In this document: one piece after another, positions 26,695 through 34,948 of the stretch
How the letters are laid out: each line of letters begins with the position of its first letter
How positions within the stretch are numbered: the stretch's first letter is position 1
NCBI GenBank assembly: GCA_025362035.1
Contig: JANYIN010000065.1
Coordinates: 1 to 46,931 of the forward strand
Length of the DNA stretch: 46,931 nucleotides
Origin: Gemmatimonadaceae bacterium
GTDB taxonomy: Bacteria > Gemmatimonadota > Gemmatimonadetes > Gemmatimonadales > Gemmatimonadaceae
Reading direction: 5' to 3'
Notes under the pieces: generated by a model
Database searches by the model: none
Seen by the model: the letters and a program-made list of their open reading frames with translations, nothing else
What the model was told of the DNA's origin: nothing
Position numbers and translations under genes: made by a program

Positions 26695-27968
26695 GGTGTT
26701 CTCCGGGGGCCGAAGCGTGTGAGGGGAGTGGCGGCCGCGCGCTCGAGATCGGCGCGGGAGCTGTTGGCAGCCGTGAGCGCATCCGCATATTGCGTTTCCG
26801 CATTGAGCAGATCGGTGCGCGCGGCAAGTACTTCGAGGGCAGAGGAACCGCCCAGGCCATAGCTGACCGAGGCGACGCGGTACGCCTCCCGTACCGACGG
26901 AAGCAGGGCGTCGCGGATGAACAGGGCCTGCCGCAGCGCTGCATCGGCCGCGGCATAGCTGGATCGAACATCCTGCGATACCTGCGCCCGGAGGTCGCGA
27001 TAGGCGGCGGCCAACTCCCGCTCGCGATGCTGGTCTTGCGCGATTTCACCCTTTGCGTGCTGCCAGAAGAAAATGGGGAACGGCATCGTGATTCCAGCCG
27101 CGAAGAGCGCGCTCCCGCTGTCCGCCGCAAAATCCTTCTGTGCCGACAACGTGAAGTCCGGAACCCAGAACTGTTTAGCCAGACTCGTTGCCGCCTTCGC
27201 CCCCTCTTGTTGGCTCGCCAGCCCCCCCAGTTCGGAGCGGCCCGTAAGCGCGGCCTGCTCCAATAGCTCGAGTTCGGGCAGTGTCGGGGGAATGCTCAGG
27301 GAATCTCGCGTGGCCACCGGCGTACCGACGGGCCGTCCGATGAATCGGTCCAGCGCGTTGGACGCCGTCTGAATGTCTCGCTCCGCGCCGATCAGTTGGT
27401 TCTCCGCCTGCGCGACGGCGACCTGGGCGCGCACGACGTCAAGCTTTGCCGCCGTGCCCCCGTCGAACCTGGCCTGGGTCTTCCTCAGAAAGTCCTGCGC
27501 CAGGCCGCGGCTCGTCAGAAAGATCTCGCGATGACGAAACGCCGCGAGCAGCGTGTCGTACGAGCTCGAGGTCTGCGCGGCCAACTGCTGACGCAGACCC
27601 GTATACGAGTACTCGGCAGAGTGCACGTCGGCGGCGCCGATTCTGTTGCGCAACGCGAACCTGTTGGGAAACGGCACCAGCAGGGTGACCACCGCGTTCC
27701 TGTTCGCGGCGGTGCCGAGGCCGAGGAATCGCGTCTGGTTGTCGTAGGAGTACGTGAACGTGGGATCGGGAATCGAGACTGCCTGGACCTGGCGCGCGCG
27801 CGCCTCGGCCGTCTGCTCCCGAGCCACGTCGAGTTGGGGATTGCTGGCGAGGGCCGCAGCGACAGCTGCAGCGCGTGTCAGCACGAGCGAATCGCGCCGC
27901 GGGGGCGCTTGTGCGGCGACGGTCGCGGCATAAGACGCCGCGACGATGCATATCGTCGGAATTTTCAT
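26691..27968 (-). CDS. TolC-family outer-membrane efflux channel, CzcC-like
   Basis: A 425-residue outer-membrane factor. The signal peptide is MKIPTICIVAASYAATVAAQ; I therefore start at 27968, although the frame extends upstream with Arg- and Pro-rich residues. Two internally repeated helical halves are visible, each with long Ala- and Gln-rich alpha segments (for example LDVAREQTAEARARQVQAV and LDVVRAQVAVAQAENQLIG). This is typical of the OEP fold whose trimer forms the trans-periplasmic tunnel. The stop overlaps the adaptor gene ATG by four bases. It lies 61 bases after the small Cys/His gene that heads the cluster. Confidence 0.92.
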   Translation of the reverse strand: MKIPTICIVAASYAATVAAQAPPRRDSLVLTRAAAVAAALASNPQLDVAREQTAEARARQVQAVSIPDPTFTYSYDNQTRFLGLGTAANRNAVVTLLVPFPNRFALRNRIGAADVHSAEYSYTGLRQQLAAQTSSSYDTLLAAFRHREIFLTSRGLAQDFLRKTQARFDGGTAAKLDVVRAQVAVAQAENQLIGAERDIQTASNALDRFIGRPVGTPVATRDSLSIPPTLPELELLEQAALTGRSELGGLASQQEGAKAATSLAKQFWVPDFTLSAQKDFAADSGSALFAAGITMPFPIFFWQHAKGEIAQDQHRERELAAAYRDLRAQVSQDVRSSYAAADAALRQALFIRDALLPSVREAYRVASVSYGLGGSSALEVLAARTDLLNAETQYADALTAANSSRADLERAAATPLTRFGPRRTP

Positions 27969-28029
27969 TGGTTCTCGCGTGAGATGGGGCGTCTGCCGCA
28001 CAAGACAGGCGGCAACGCCGGCTATCGGA

Positions 28030-28389
28030 TCACGACAAGACGGGCGGGGCGCGAGACGAGTTGGACGGAACCAGCGTGGCGCCATGCGAATGCGACGCAG
28101 CAGTCGGTGCGGTGGCACTCTCTTCGAGCACCAAGTCGGGCAAGCCCGCGCGTTCGGCTACGCGTCCGTGCAGCGAAAGGAGTTGGCATGCCGGGCACGA
28201 ATCTGCCCGATGCTGGCCAGGATGCGGCGCCGACTGTGGGGCTTCGACGTGCGCGCCAAGCACTCGATCGGAATGACTCTCCGCAATCGGCGCAAGCAGC
28301 ATCACCAACTGCACCCCGAAAGCCATGAAACGGCCGAAGTGCCAAAGCCAGCGGCGATGCGCGAAAAGGGAGCGAAGGGATGTTGTCAT
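28030..28389 (-). CDS. Small DUF2946-like secreted or membrane protein with Cys/His motif
   Basis: A 119-residue product beginning MTTSLRSLFAHRRWLWHFG. A hydrophobic segment (FMAFGVQLVMLLAP) is followed by a soluble tail with HPGQHRADSCPACQLLSL. The C-x2-C pair with nearby His residues and the single N-terminal helix resemble DUF2946-type proteins found at the head of copper or other metal efflux loci; the assignment is by pattern. The tail contains SHSHG, another possible metal ligand group. It is the first gene of the minus-strand efflux run, and its first ATG is at 28389. A metal-sensing or metal-handing role is inference. Confidence 0.6.
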   Translation of the reverse strand: MTTSLRSLFAHRRWLWHFGRFMAFGVQLVMLLAPIAESHSDRVLGAHVEAPQSAPHPGQHRADSCPACQLLSLHGRVAERAGLPDLVLEESATAPTAASHSHGATLVPSNSSRAPPVLS

Positions 28390-28579
28390 GCGGCCACATG
28401 GAGAATACCCCGAAGCGGGCTGGTTGGCCAGCAGGCCCGCGGTCCTCATGGACGCAGCGCGGACCGGACGCTCGCAGTCGCACGTCTCCGCATTATCATT
28501 GGTTGCCGGACCCACCCACCGGCCCGATGAACGCGACGACTCGTTGAACGCAAACGTGGACACATTCCGAGACGCACGA
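28390..28579. promoter_or_regulatory. Divergent intergenic region between metal efflux and UnbV operons
   Basis: The 190 bases separate divergent operons and must hold promoters for both. On the minus strand GATAAT at 28494-28499 is a fair -10 box for the efflux operon, but no matching -35 is found at 16-18 bases. On the plus strand TTGAAC at 28544-28549 is -35-like without a clear -10. I see no convincing operator palindrome. Confidence 0.35.
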
Positions 28580-31500
28580 ATGACCAGGACTGGCCCTCGC
28601 GCCATGCGCGTGGTCTTGCTCGCCGCCCTGACATGCGCCGCGAACGGCTGCCGGTCCGAGCCGCCGAAGATCGACGAGATGTTCAGCACGCGCATGCAAG
28701 GGCTCAACTTCCTGCAGCGGGGCCAGCTGCCGGAGGCGGAAGCACAGTTCACCAAACTCGTCGCGTTGGCGCCGAGAGAACCGATGGGCTATGCGAACCT
28801 GGGCCTCGCCTACCTGCAAGGCGGCCGCTACGCCGAGGCCGAGCCGCACTTGCGAAAGGCGCTGGATCTCGACCCGACGGCCACGGATGTCGTCCTGATG
28901 CTCGCCAAGCTCCATACGCTCACGGGACGAGCCCCGCTGGCCCGTGAAGAGCTCGAGAAGCTGCCACACGGCGGGCCCGACGATGCACGCGTGCTCTTCG
29001 CACTCGCCGAGCTCGAAGCACAGACGACGGGCGGGACGCACAGTCGGCGATATGGAGACCTGCTGGCTCGAGCACTCGTGCTCAAGCCGACCAACCTGGC
29101 CGTGCGGCTCTCGCTGCTGCAGGTGGCCGTTCGTCAGGGGCAGTCCGACAGCGCCGTGAGCGCGCTGGAAGAGATCCGGCGGCTACCGCCGGAGCCGCCG
29201 AAGGAGGCCAAGCCGGCACTCGAGGAGACCATTCAGCATCTGCGCGCCGGGCAGCTCGACGAAGCGCGCGCGTCGCTGAGCCGCTTTCTCGCGATCATGG
29301 AAGTCACGTCGCAGTACCAGGTGGCGCTGCGCGATGTGAAGTGGGTGGAGGCACCGCTCGCGGGTCGCCCCGTGCTGACGTTCGAGCCGCAGTCGGTCAT
29401 CACGATGCTCGGCTCCGGCGTTGTGTCGCGCGCCGCCACTTCGCTGCGATTTGTGGACATGACTCGCGACGCCGGGCTGCCGGAGCCCGGGGCGGCCCCC
29501 GCGGCCGACGCTTCCGCACCCTCGCCGTCCGGCGCGCCGGTAGCCATCGCCGTCGGCGATGTGAACGGCAGTGGCACCGAGGACCTGTTCGCGTCGTCAC
29601 GACTGTATCACGTCCAACGGGGATATCTGGCCGATTTCACCGTCAGGGCGGGCCTGGCCGGTGTGGGCGGCGCCGCGCTCGCAACATTCGGGGACTTCGA
29701 CAACGATGGATGGCTGGACATGTTCGTCGTGGGCGCGGACGGCCGAGGCCGACTCCTTCGCAACCTGGGCGGCGAGAAGTTCGAGGACGTCACCGCGAAG
29801 GCCGGTGCGTTCGACGTTGCTGGTGCGCGTCAGGCCATGTTCGTCGATCTCGACCACGACGGTGATCTGGACCTGCTGATCGTGGGCCGCGAGAAGCGAC
29901 TGCTCTATCGCAACAACATGGACGGCACCTTCACGGAGTCCGCGGAACGCATGGGGATCGGGGGACGCGGCGACGCGCGGTCCGTTCACTTCGCGGATTT
30001 CGATGGCGACGGCCGCATCGACCTGTTCATCACGAACGCCGACGGAAGCGACGTGCTTTACCGCAATCTTGGCGGTGGTCATTTCGCCGATGTCACGCAG
30101 GCCAGCGGGCTGGCGACGCACGGGGGCTCGGGCGCAGCGGCGGTCGGCGACTTCGATAACGATGGCCTGCCCGACATCTTCGTGACGCGCGTCGATGGAG
30201 GAGAGCCGACGCTCTGGCACAACAACGGAAACGGCACCTTCACGCGCGACGTGCGCTCCGCGGGCGCGCTGCGGACGATGCGCGGCATGAACGGACTGGG
30301 CGCGCAGTTCGTGGACGTGGACAACGACGGATGGCTGGATCTGGTCGTGGCGGGAACGCCCACCACGCCCGGAGGTCGCGGCGTGTTCCTCCTGCGAAAC
30401 GACGGCACCGGCAAGTTCGACGACAGCTCCAGTTTGCTGCCGACCACTTTCCGATCCGCTACGTCGGTGGTCGCGAGCGACGTGGACGACGATGGCGACA
30501 TGGACCTCGTGTTCGGCGTGCCAGGCGGCGTTCGCATCCTCCGGAACGATGGCGGCAACGCACACCTCGCCACGAAGATTCAACTCGTTGCGCTGCGGGA
30601 CGGGAGCGGAAAGAACAACAGCTTCGGCATCGGCGCGAAGCTCGAGCTTCGGTCTGGTGAGCTCTTTCAGACTCGGGTGGTCACGAGCCGCACCACGCAC
30701 TTCGGGTTGGGGCCACACCTGAAGGCGGACGTGCTCCGGATCGAATGGCCGAATGGCGTTCCACAGACCGTGCATTTCCCCGGGACCGACCAGGACGTGC
30801 TCGAGGTCGAGGGGCTCAAGGGCTCGTGCGCGTTCCTGTATGCGTGGAATGGCACTGGCTTCGGGCTCGTCACCGACGTGATGTGGCGCAGCGCGCTGGG
30901 GATGCCGATGGGTATCATGGGTGGCGGCCGCATGGGCTACGCGCCGGCGGGGGCGTCACAGGAGTACCTGAGAATTCCGGGCAGCGCGCTCAAACCTCGG
31001 GATGGCCGGTACGTGGTCCAACTCACCGAGGAACTCTGGGAAACGGCGTACGCGGACCAACTCAAGCTGATGGCGGTGGACCATCCGGATTCAGTGGAGG
31101 TCTTCGTCGACGAGCGCTTCGTACCGCCGGCTCCGGTGTCACTGCGCATGTTCAAGGTCGTTCGTCCGCGTCCCCCAGTCTCGGCCACGGACGAGCGCGG
31201 CAACGATGTGCTACCGGCACTGCTGAAGCGGGACGACGTATACGTCTCGAACCTCACCCCCCTCGAATACCAAGGGTTGGTCCAACCCCACGACCTGGTG
31301 CTCGACCTCGGGGCCGACGTCGGTCGCGCCGGGACGTACCTGTTCCTCCGCGGGTGGATCTACCCGACCGACGCGAGCATCAACGTCGCGCTCTCGCAGC
31401 AGTCCGCGGTAAAAGTGATGATGCCGTCGCTGGAGGTGCGCGACGCGCGCGGACAGTGGACCACCGCGACCGCGAGCATCGGATTTCCATCCGGGAAGAA

Positions 31501-32164
31501 CAAGACCCTCGTGATCGATCTGGCCGGTAAGTTCCCCACGGCCGATCATCGCGTGCGGATCCGCACGAACATGCAGATCTACTGGGACCAGGCGTTCGTC
31601 TCGAACGATGTGTCCTCGGCACCCGTGCAGGTGACCGAGCTCGCGCCATTGTCGGCCGACCTCCATTTTCGTGGGTTCTCGAGAACGTATCGAAAGGGCG
31701 GTCGGTACGGCCCCTACTGGTTCGACTATGACGACGTGAGCCCCACCTCGCCGTGGCGCCCGATCCAGGGCGCGTTCACGCGATTCGGCGACGTCCTGTC
31801 ATTGCTCAAGAGCCCCGATGACATGTATGTCATCATGGCACCCGGCGACGAGACGACCCTGCAGTTCGACGCCCGGTCGGCGGACTCCCTGCCCAAGGGT
31901 TGGTCGCGCGACTTCCTGCTCTATACCGACGGGTGGATCAAGGACTCGGATCTCAATACGGCCTACGGAACAACGGTCGAACCACTTCCGTTCCACCGAA
32001 TCAAGTCCTATCCGTACGCCCCTGACGATTCCTATCCGTCGGACCCTGCGCATCAGCAATACCTGCGGGAGTACAACACGCGGCGGATCGACGCGGCGGC
32101 GGTAGCCGCGGGGCAGCGCGAGCGGCGCCGGACCGCCGAGAGCAAGGCGTCCAGCTCGAAGTAA
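28580..32164 (+). CDS. TPR plus FG-GAP/VCBS and ASPIC-UnbV lipoprotein with long unknown C terminus
   Basis: A 1194-residue exported protein. A lipoprotein signal peptide (MRVVLLAALTCAANGC, lipobox AANGC) opens it. TPR-like helices (~35-180) follow, for example GLAYLQGGRYAEAEPHLRKAL. Then come FG-GAP/VCBS calcium-loop repeats (DFDNDGWLD, DLDHDGDLD, DFDGDGRID, DFDNDGLPD, DVDNDGWLD, DVDDDGDMD) between ~325 and ~650, predicting a beta-propeller. An ASPIC/UnbV domain (~660-730) has the pattern IGAKLELRSGELFQTR...LRIEWPNG. The last ~450 residues have no domain I recognise but contain a conserved-looking segment around WSRDFLLYTDGWIKDSD. I chose ATG 28580; the ATG at 28604 is a shorter option. The next gene starts 11 bases after the stop. 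Confidence 0.85.
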   Translation: MTRTGPRAMRVVLLAALTCAANGCRSEPPKIDEMFSTRMQGLNFLQRGQLPEAEAQFTKLVALAPREPMGYANLGLAYLQGGRYAEAEPHLRKALDLDPTATDVVLMLAKLHTLTGRAPLAREELEKLPHGGPDDARVLFALAELEAQTTGGTHSRRYGDLLARALVLKPTNLAVRLSLLQVAVRQGQSDSAVSALEEIRRLPPEPPKEAKPALEETIQHLRAGQLDEARASLSRFLAIMEVTSQYQVALRDVKWVEAPLAGRPVLTFEPQSVITMLGSGVVSRAATSLRFVDMTRDAGLPEPGAAPAADASAPSPSGAPVAIAVGDVNGSGTEDLFASSRLYHVQRGYLADFTVRAGLAGVGGAALATFGDFDNDGWLDMFVVGADGRGRLLRNLGGEKFEDVTAKAGAFDVAGARQAMFVDLDHDGDLDLLIVGREKRLLYRNNMDGTFTESAERMGIGGRGDARSVHFADFDGDGRIDLFITNADGSDVLYRNLGGGHFADVTQASGLATHGGSGAAAVGDFDNDGLPDIFVTRVDGGEPTLWHNNGNGTFTRDVRSAGALRTMRGMNGLGAQFVDVDNDGWLDLVVAGTPTTPGGRGVFLLRNDGTGKFDDSSSLLPTTFRSATSVVASDVDDDGDMDLVFGVPGGVRILRNDGGNAHLATKIQLVALRDGSGKNNSFGIGAKLELRSGELFQTRVVTSRTTHFGLGPHLKADVLRIEWPNGVPQTVHFPGTDQDVLEVEGLKGSCAFLYAWNGTGFGLVTDVMWRSALGMPMGIMGGGRMGYAPAGASQEYLRIPGSALKPRDGRYVVQLTEELWETAYADQLKLMAVDHPDSVEVFVDERFVPPAPVSLRMFKVVRPRPPVSATDERGNDVLPALLKRDDVYVSNLTPLEYQGLVQPHDLVLDLGADVGRAGTYLFLRGWIYPTDASINVALSQQSAVKVMMPSLEVRDARGQWTTATASIGFPSGKNKTLVIDLAGKFPTADHRVRIRTNMQIYWDQAFVSNDVSSAPVQVTELAPLSADLHFRGFSRTYRKGGRYGPYWFDYDDVSPTSPWRPIQGAFTRFGDVLSLLKSPDDMYVIMAPGDETTLQFDARSADSLPKGWSRDFLLYTDGWIKDSDLNTAYGTTVEPLPFHRIKSYPYAPDDSYPSDPAHQQYLREYNTRRIDAAAVAAGQRERRRTAESKASSSK

Positions 32165-32175
32165 GCGCGGGCCAT

Positions 32176-34002
32176 ATGTCCCTGCACCGATCGGGAAATC
32201 CGACAGGTGCTGCGGTGGAGCGGAGCGGTAGTTATTCTTTTCGAATGCTCTCTCCCACGCTTCGGCGCGCCATGATTGCCGTGCCGTTTTTCGGCGCCAT
32301 CGGTCTGGCGATTCGTCTGGATCGCGGACCGATGCGGTCGGCTGCGGACGCCGTGCGTCCCGGGTTCACGCTGAACGACGAAACCGCCGCCGCGGGCATT
32401 CATTTCGTGCACCACCGCGCCGAATTCGATCCGAAGATTCGCAATGTGGAGCCACATGTGGCCGCGCTGGGCGCGTCCGTTTCCGTCGCCGATTTCGATG
32501 GCGACGGATGGCCCGACCTGTACTTCACCAACAGCCACTTCGGGCAGCCAAATGCGCTGTACCACAATCGTGGCGACGGCACGTTCGAAGAGGTCGCGGC
32601 GAGCGCGGGACTCGCAGATCTCAATCGGCCGGGTGAGGGCGTGTCGATGGGAAGCGTGTGGGGCGACTTCGACAATGACGGTCGCGAGGACGTACTGGTG
32701 TACCGCTATGGATATCTGGCGCTGTTCAAGAACATGGATGGCCGGCACTTCAAGGACGTCACGGAGGAAGCAGGGTTGCGGCGCTGGGTCAATTGCAACA
32801 GCGCCATCTGGTTCGACTATGATCGGGACGGCCTGCTCGATCTGTATGTCACCGCATACTTTCGCGACGACATCGATCTCTGGCACCTGAAGAACACACG
32901 CATCATGCACAACAGCTTCGAGTTCGCCACCAACGGCGGCAAGCACATGCTCTTCCACAACCTCGGCGGCGGCAAGTTCGAGGACGTCACCGAGCGCATG
33001 GGCCTCGGCAGTACGCGCTGGACACTCGCGGCCGCATCGGCGGATTTCAACGAAGACGGATGGCCAGACCTCTACCTCGCCAATGACTACGGCCCGGAGG
33101 AAGTGTTCCTCAACGATCACGGGCGTCGATTCGTCCGGGCAACGGCCGGTCTCGAGAGCGAATCGAAGAGCGGCATGGCGGTGGCGCTCGGAGACGCGTA
33201 CAACCGAGGTCGTCTCGACGCCTTCGTGACGAACATTTCGGAACGCGGCTACCTGTTCCAGAACAACAACCTGCGGCTGAACCAGATGCCGGATGAGCAT
33301 CGGTTCCACAACGTGGCGGATGCCACCGTGGCCAATGCCGGATGGGCGTGGGGAGCGCAGTTCGGCGACTTCAACAACGACGGATTCAACGAGCTGTTTG
33401 TCGCCAACGGGTTCATCTCCGCCGACAAGAACAAGAGCTACTGGTACGCGATGTCGAAAATCGCGGGCGCGACGGGACAGCTGTTCGAAGACGCGGCGAC
33501 GTGGCCCGCGTTCGGGGATGCGAGCCTGTCCGGGTACGAGCGCGCACGCGTCTTTCTCAACCGCGGCCTGTCGGGGTGGGTGGACGTCGCCAGCGCGGTG
33601 CATGTCACCGACAGTTACGACGGACGCGCCGTCGCGCTGGCCGACCTGTCGAATCGCGGTTCAGTGGACGTGATCGTGGCGAACCAGAACCAGCGCGCGG
33701 TCTTGTACCGCGACTACCCGGACAGCGCCAACCACTGGGTCGCGTTCCACCTCGTGGGAACGCGCAGCAACCGCAGCGCGATTGGCGCCGAGATCGTGGT
33801 GGAGGCCGGCGACATTCGGCAACGACGCGTCATCGACGGCGGCATGGGCTTCGCAAGCCAGAACGACAGACGGCTGCACTTCGGGCTCGGATCACACGAG
33901 TGGGTGGACCGTGCCGTAATCCACTGGCCATCGGGTACGCAGCAGGTGCTGCGGCATCTCGCCGTGGATCGCTTTCATACCATCACCGAGCCGGGGCGCT
34001 GA
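32176..34002 (+). CDS. FG-GAP repeat and ASPIC/UnbV domain protein (CRTAC1/UnbV family)
   Basis: A 608-residue exported protein. A hydrophobic anchor or signal (RRAMIAVPFFGAIGLAIRL) lies near residues 30-48. FG-GAP loops follow (DFDGDGWPDLYF, DFDNDGREDVLV, DYDRDGLLDLYV, DFNEDGWPDLYLA, DFNNDGFNELFVA), and a C-terminal ASPIC/UnbV domain carries IGAEIVVEAGDIRQRRVIDGG and AVIHWPSG. UnbV-type proteins were named from enediyne antibiotic clusters, but are widespread outside them, and their biochemical role is unknown. ATG 32176 is used; an internal ATG at 32245, directly before the signal-like segment, is a good alternative. It is followed two bases later by an UnbU-like membrane protein gene, the same pairing as in enediyne clusters. 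Confidence 0.88.
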   Translation: MSLHRSGNPTGAAVERSGSYSFRMLSPTLRRAMIAVPFFGAIGLAIRLDRGPMRSAADAVRPGFTLNDETAAAGIHFVHHRAEFDPKIRNVEPHVAALGASVSVADFDGDGWPDLYFTNSHFGQPNALYHNRGDGTFEEVAASAGLADLNRPGEGVSMGSVWGDFDNDGREDVLVYRYGYLALFKNMDGRHFKDVTEEAGLRRWVNCNSAIWFDYDRDGLLDLYVTAYFRDDIDLWHLKNTRIMHNSFEFATNGGKHMLFHNLGGGKFEDVTERMGLGSTRWTLAAASADFNEDGWPDLYLANDYGPEEVFLNDHGRRFVRATAGLESESKSGMAVALGDAYNRGRLDAFVTNISERGYLFQNNNLRLNQMPDEHRFHNVADATVANAGWAWGAQFGDFNNDGFNELFVANGFISADKNKSYWYAMSKIAGATGQLFEDAATWPAFGDASLSGYERARVFLNRGLSGWVDVASAVHVTDSYDGRAVALADLSNRGSVDVIVANQNQRAVLYRDYPDSANHWVAFHLVGTRSNRSAIGAEIVVEAGDIRQRRVIDGGMGFASQNDRRLHFGLGSHEWVDRAVIHWPSGTQQVLRHLAVDRFHTITEPGR

Positions 34003-34003
34003 C

Positions 34004-34948
34004 ATGGCACACGCCACTGTGTCGGAGCGGCATCCGATGGCGCGCTGGTGGGAGCGAGGACATCTGCTCGACCCGCGCTACCTGATCGCCTTTCTCATCT
34101 CGCTGGTCCTCGTGGCCGGGCAGCTGCGCTACCATATGTTGGGCGGCTACGAGCGACTGGTGCTGGCGCTCCTCACCTGCACCGCCACCGAAGCCCTGCT
34201 GTCGTGGTTCGTCCGCGGTCAGGTCGTGAACCTCCAGAGCGCGTACATCAGCGGCCTCAGCCTCAGCTTGCTGCTCAAGCCGCAGGGCGCCGCGCTCTGG
34301 CCCTTCGCGCTGGGCGGATTCCTCGCGATTTCTTCCAAGTACGTGTTGCGGTATCGAGGCAACCACCTCTGGAATCCCACGAACTTCGCGATCGTCACTC
34401 TGCTCCTGGCCGCGCCCAACCGAGTGACTGAGCTGAGCCACCAGTTTGGCAGCGACATCTGGACCAACCTCGTGATCTGGGGTTTCGGTCTCGCCATCGC
34501 CGCCCGCGTGCGAACGTTGCACATCACGCTCACGTACGTTGCCAGCTTCCTGGTGCTCAACACCTTGCGAAGCCTGGCGCTCGGAATGCCCATCGCGCCC
34601 GAGATCGCCCCGATCACCGGGCCGATGTATCAGCTGTTCGTTTTCTTCATGATCACCGATCCGCGCACGGTGGTTCGCGAGCGGCGGTGGCAAATGGTGG
34701 TGGCCGTGCTCATTGCCACGACGGAGGCGCTCATCCGGTTTGCGTCTGATAGCGGGTGGCCGCTGCCGACCGCGTTCAACGCGGCCCCCGCACTCATGGC
34801 GCTGGCGATGGTGGGGCCGGTGGCAAAGTGGATCGATCTTCGGCGCGCCGGTCGCGGAATACCGGCTCCGGCGACATCCCTCGCAACGCCGGCAGCGCCT
34901 GCCTCACTTGATCACGGGTCATCCCCAGTAACGCGTGCCGGCGCATGA
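34004..34948 (+). CDS. RnfD/NqrB-like integral membrane protein (UnbU-like)
   Basis: A 314-residue polytopic membrane protein with about eight hydrophobic segments. Two stretches are diagnostic of the NqrB/RnfD/RnfE superfamily: GNHLWNPTNFAIV, near residue 120, and FFMITDPRTV, near 215-225. In true Rnf and Nqr subunits a Thr in the SGAT-type motif carries covalent FMN; I do not see that motif here, so flavinylation is not supported. No other rnf or nqr subunit genes lie nearby. UnbU of enediyne clusters belongs to this superfamily and sits beside UnbV, as here. The last ~50 residues are Ala/Pro-rich and overlap the opposite-strand flavoprotein gene. Confidence 0.8.
   Translation: MAHATVSERHPMARWWERGHLLDPRYLIAFLISLVLVAGQLRYHMLGGYERLVLALLTCTATEALLSWFVRGQVVNLQSAYISGLSLSLLLKPQGAALWPFALGGFLAISSKYVLRYRGNHLWNPTNFAIVTLLLAAPNRVTELSHQFGSDIWTNLVIWGFGLAIAARVRTLHITLTYVASFLVLNTLRSLALGMPIAPEIAPITGPMYQLFVFFMITDPRTVVRERRWQMVVAVLIATTEALIRFASDSGWPLPTAFNAAPALMALAMVGPVAKWIDLRRAGRGIPAPATSLATPAAPASLDHGSSPVTRAGA

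Noticed and set aside
32053-33603. 516-codon minus-strand frame opposite the UnbV genes
   Set aside because: It is antisense to FG-GAP repeats, whose codon pattern (GAC, GGC, GAT) generates stop-free reverse frames rich in Val, Glu and Ile.
34004-34948. Complete Rnf or Nqr ion-pumping complex
   Set aside because: Only an RnfD/NqrB-like subunit is present, without the flavin-carrying Thr motif that I can see and without any other subunit gene.
28580-34948. Enediyne biosynthetic gene cluster
   Set aside because: UnbV and UnbU-like genes are present, but no iterative polyketide synthase or thioesterase is in the window, and UnbV proteins are common outside such clusters.
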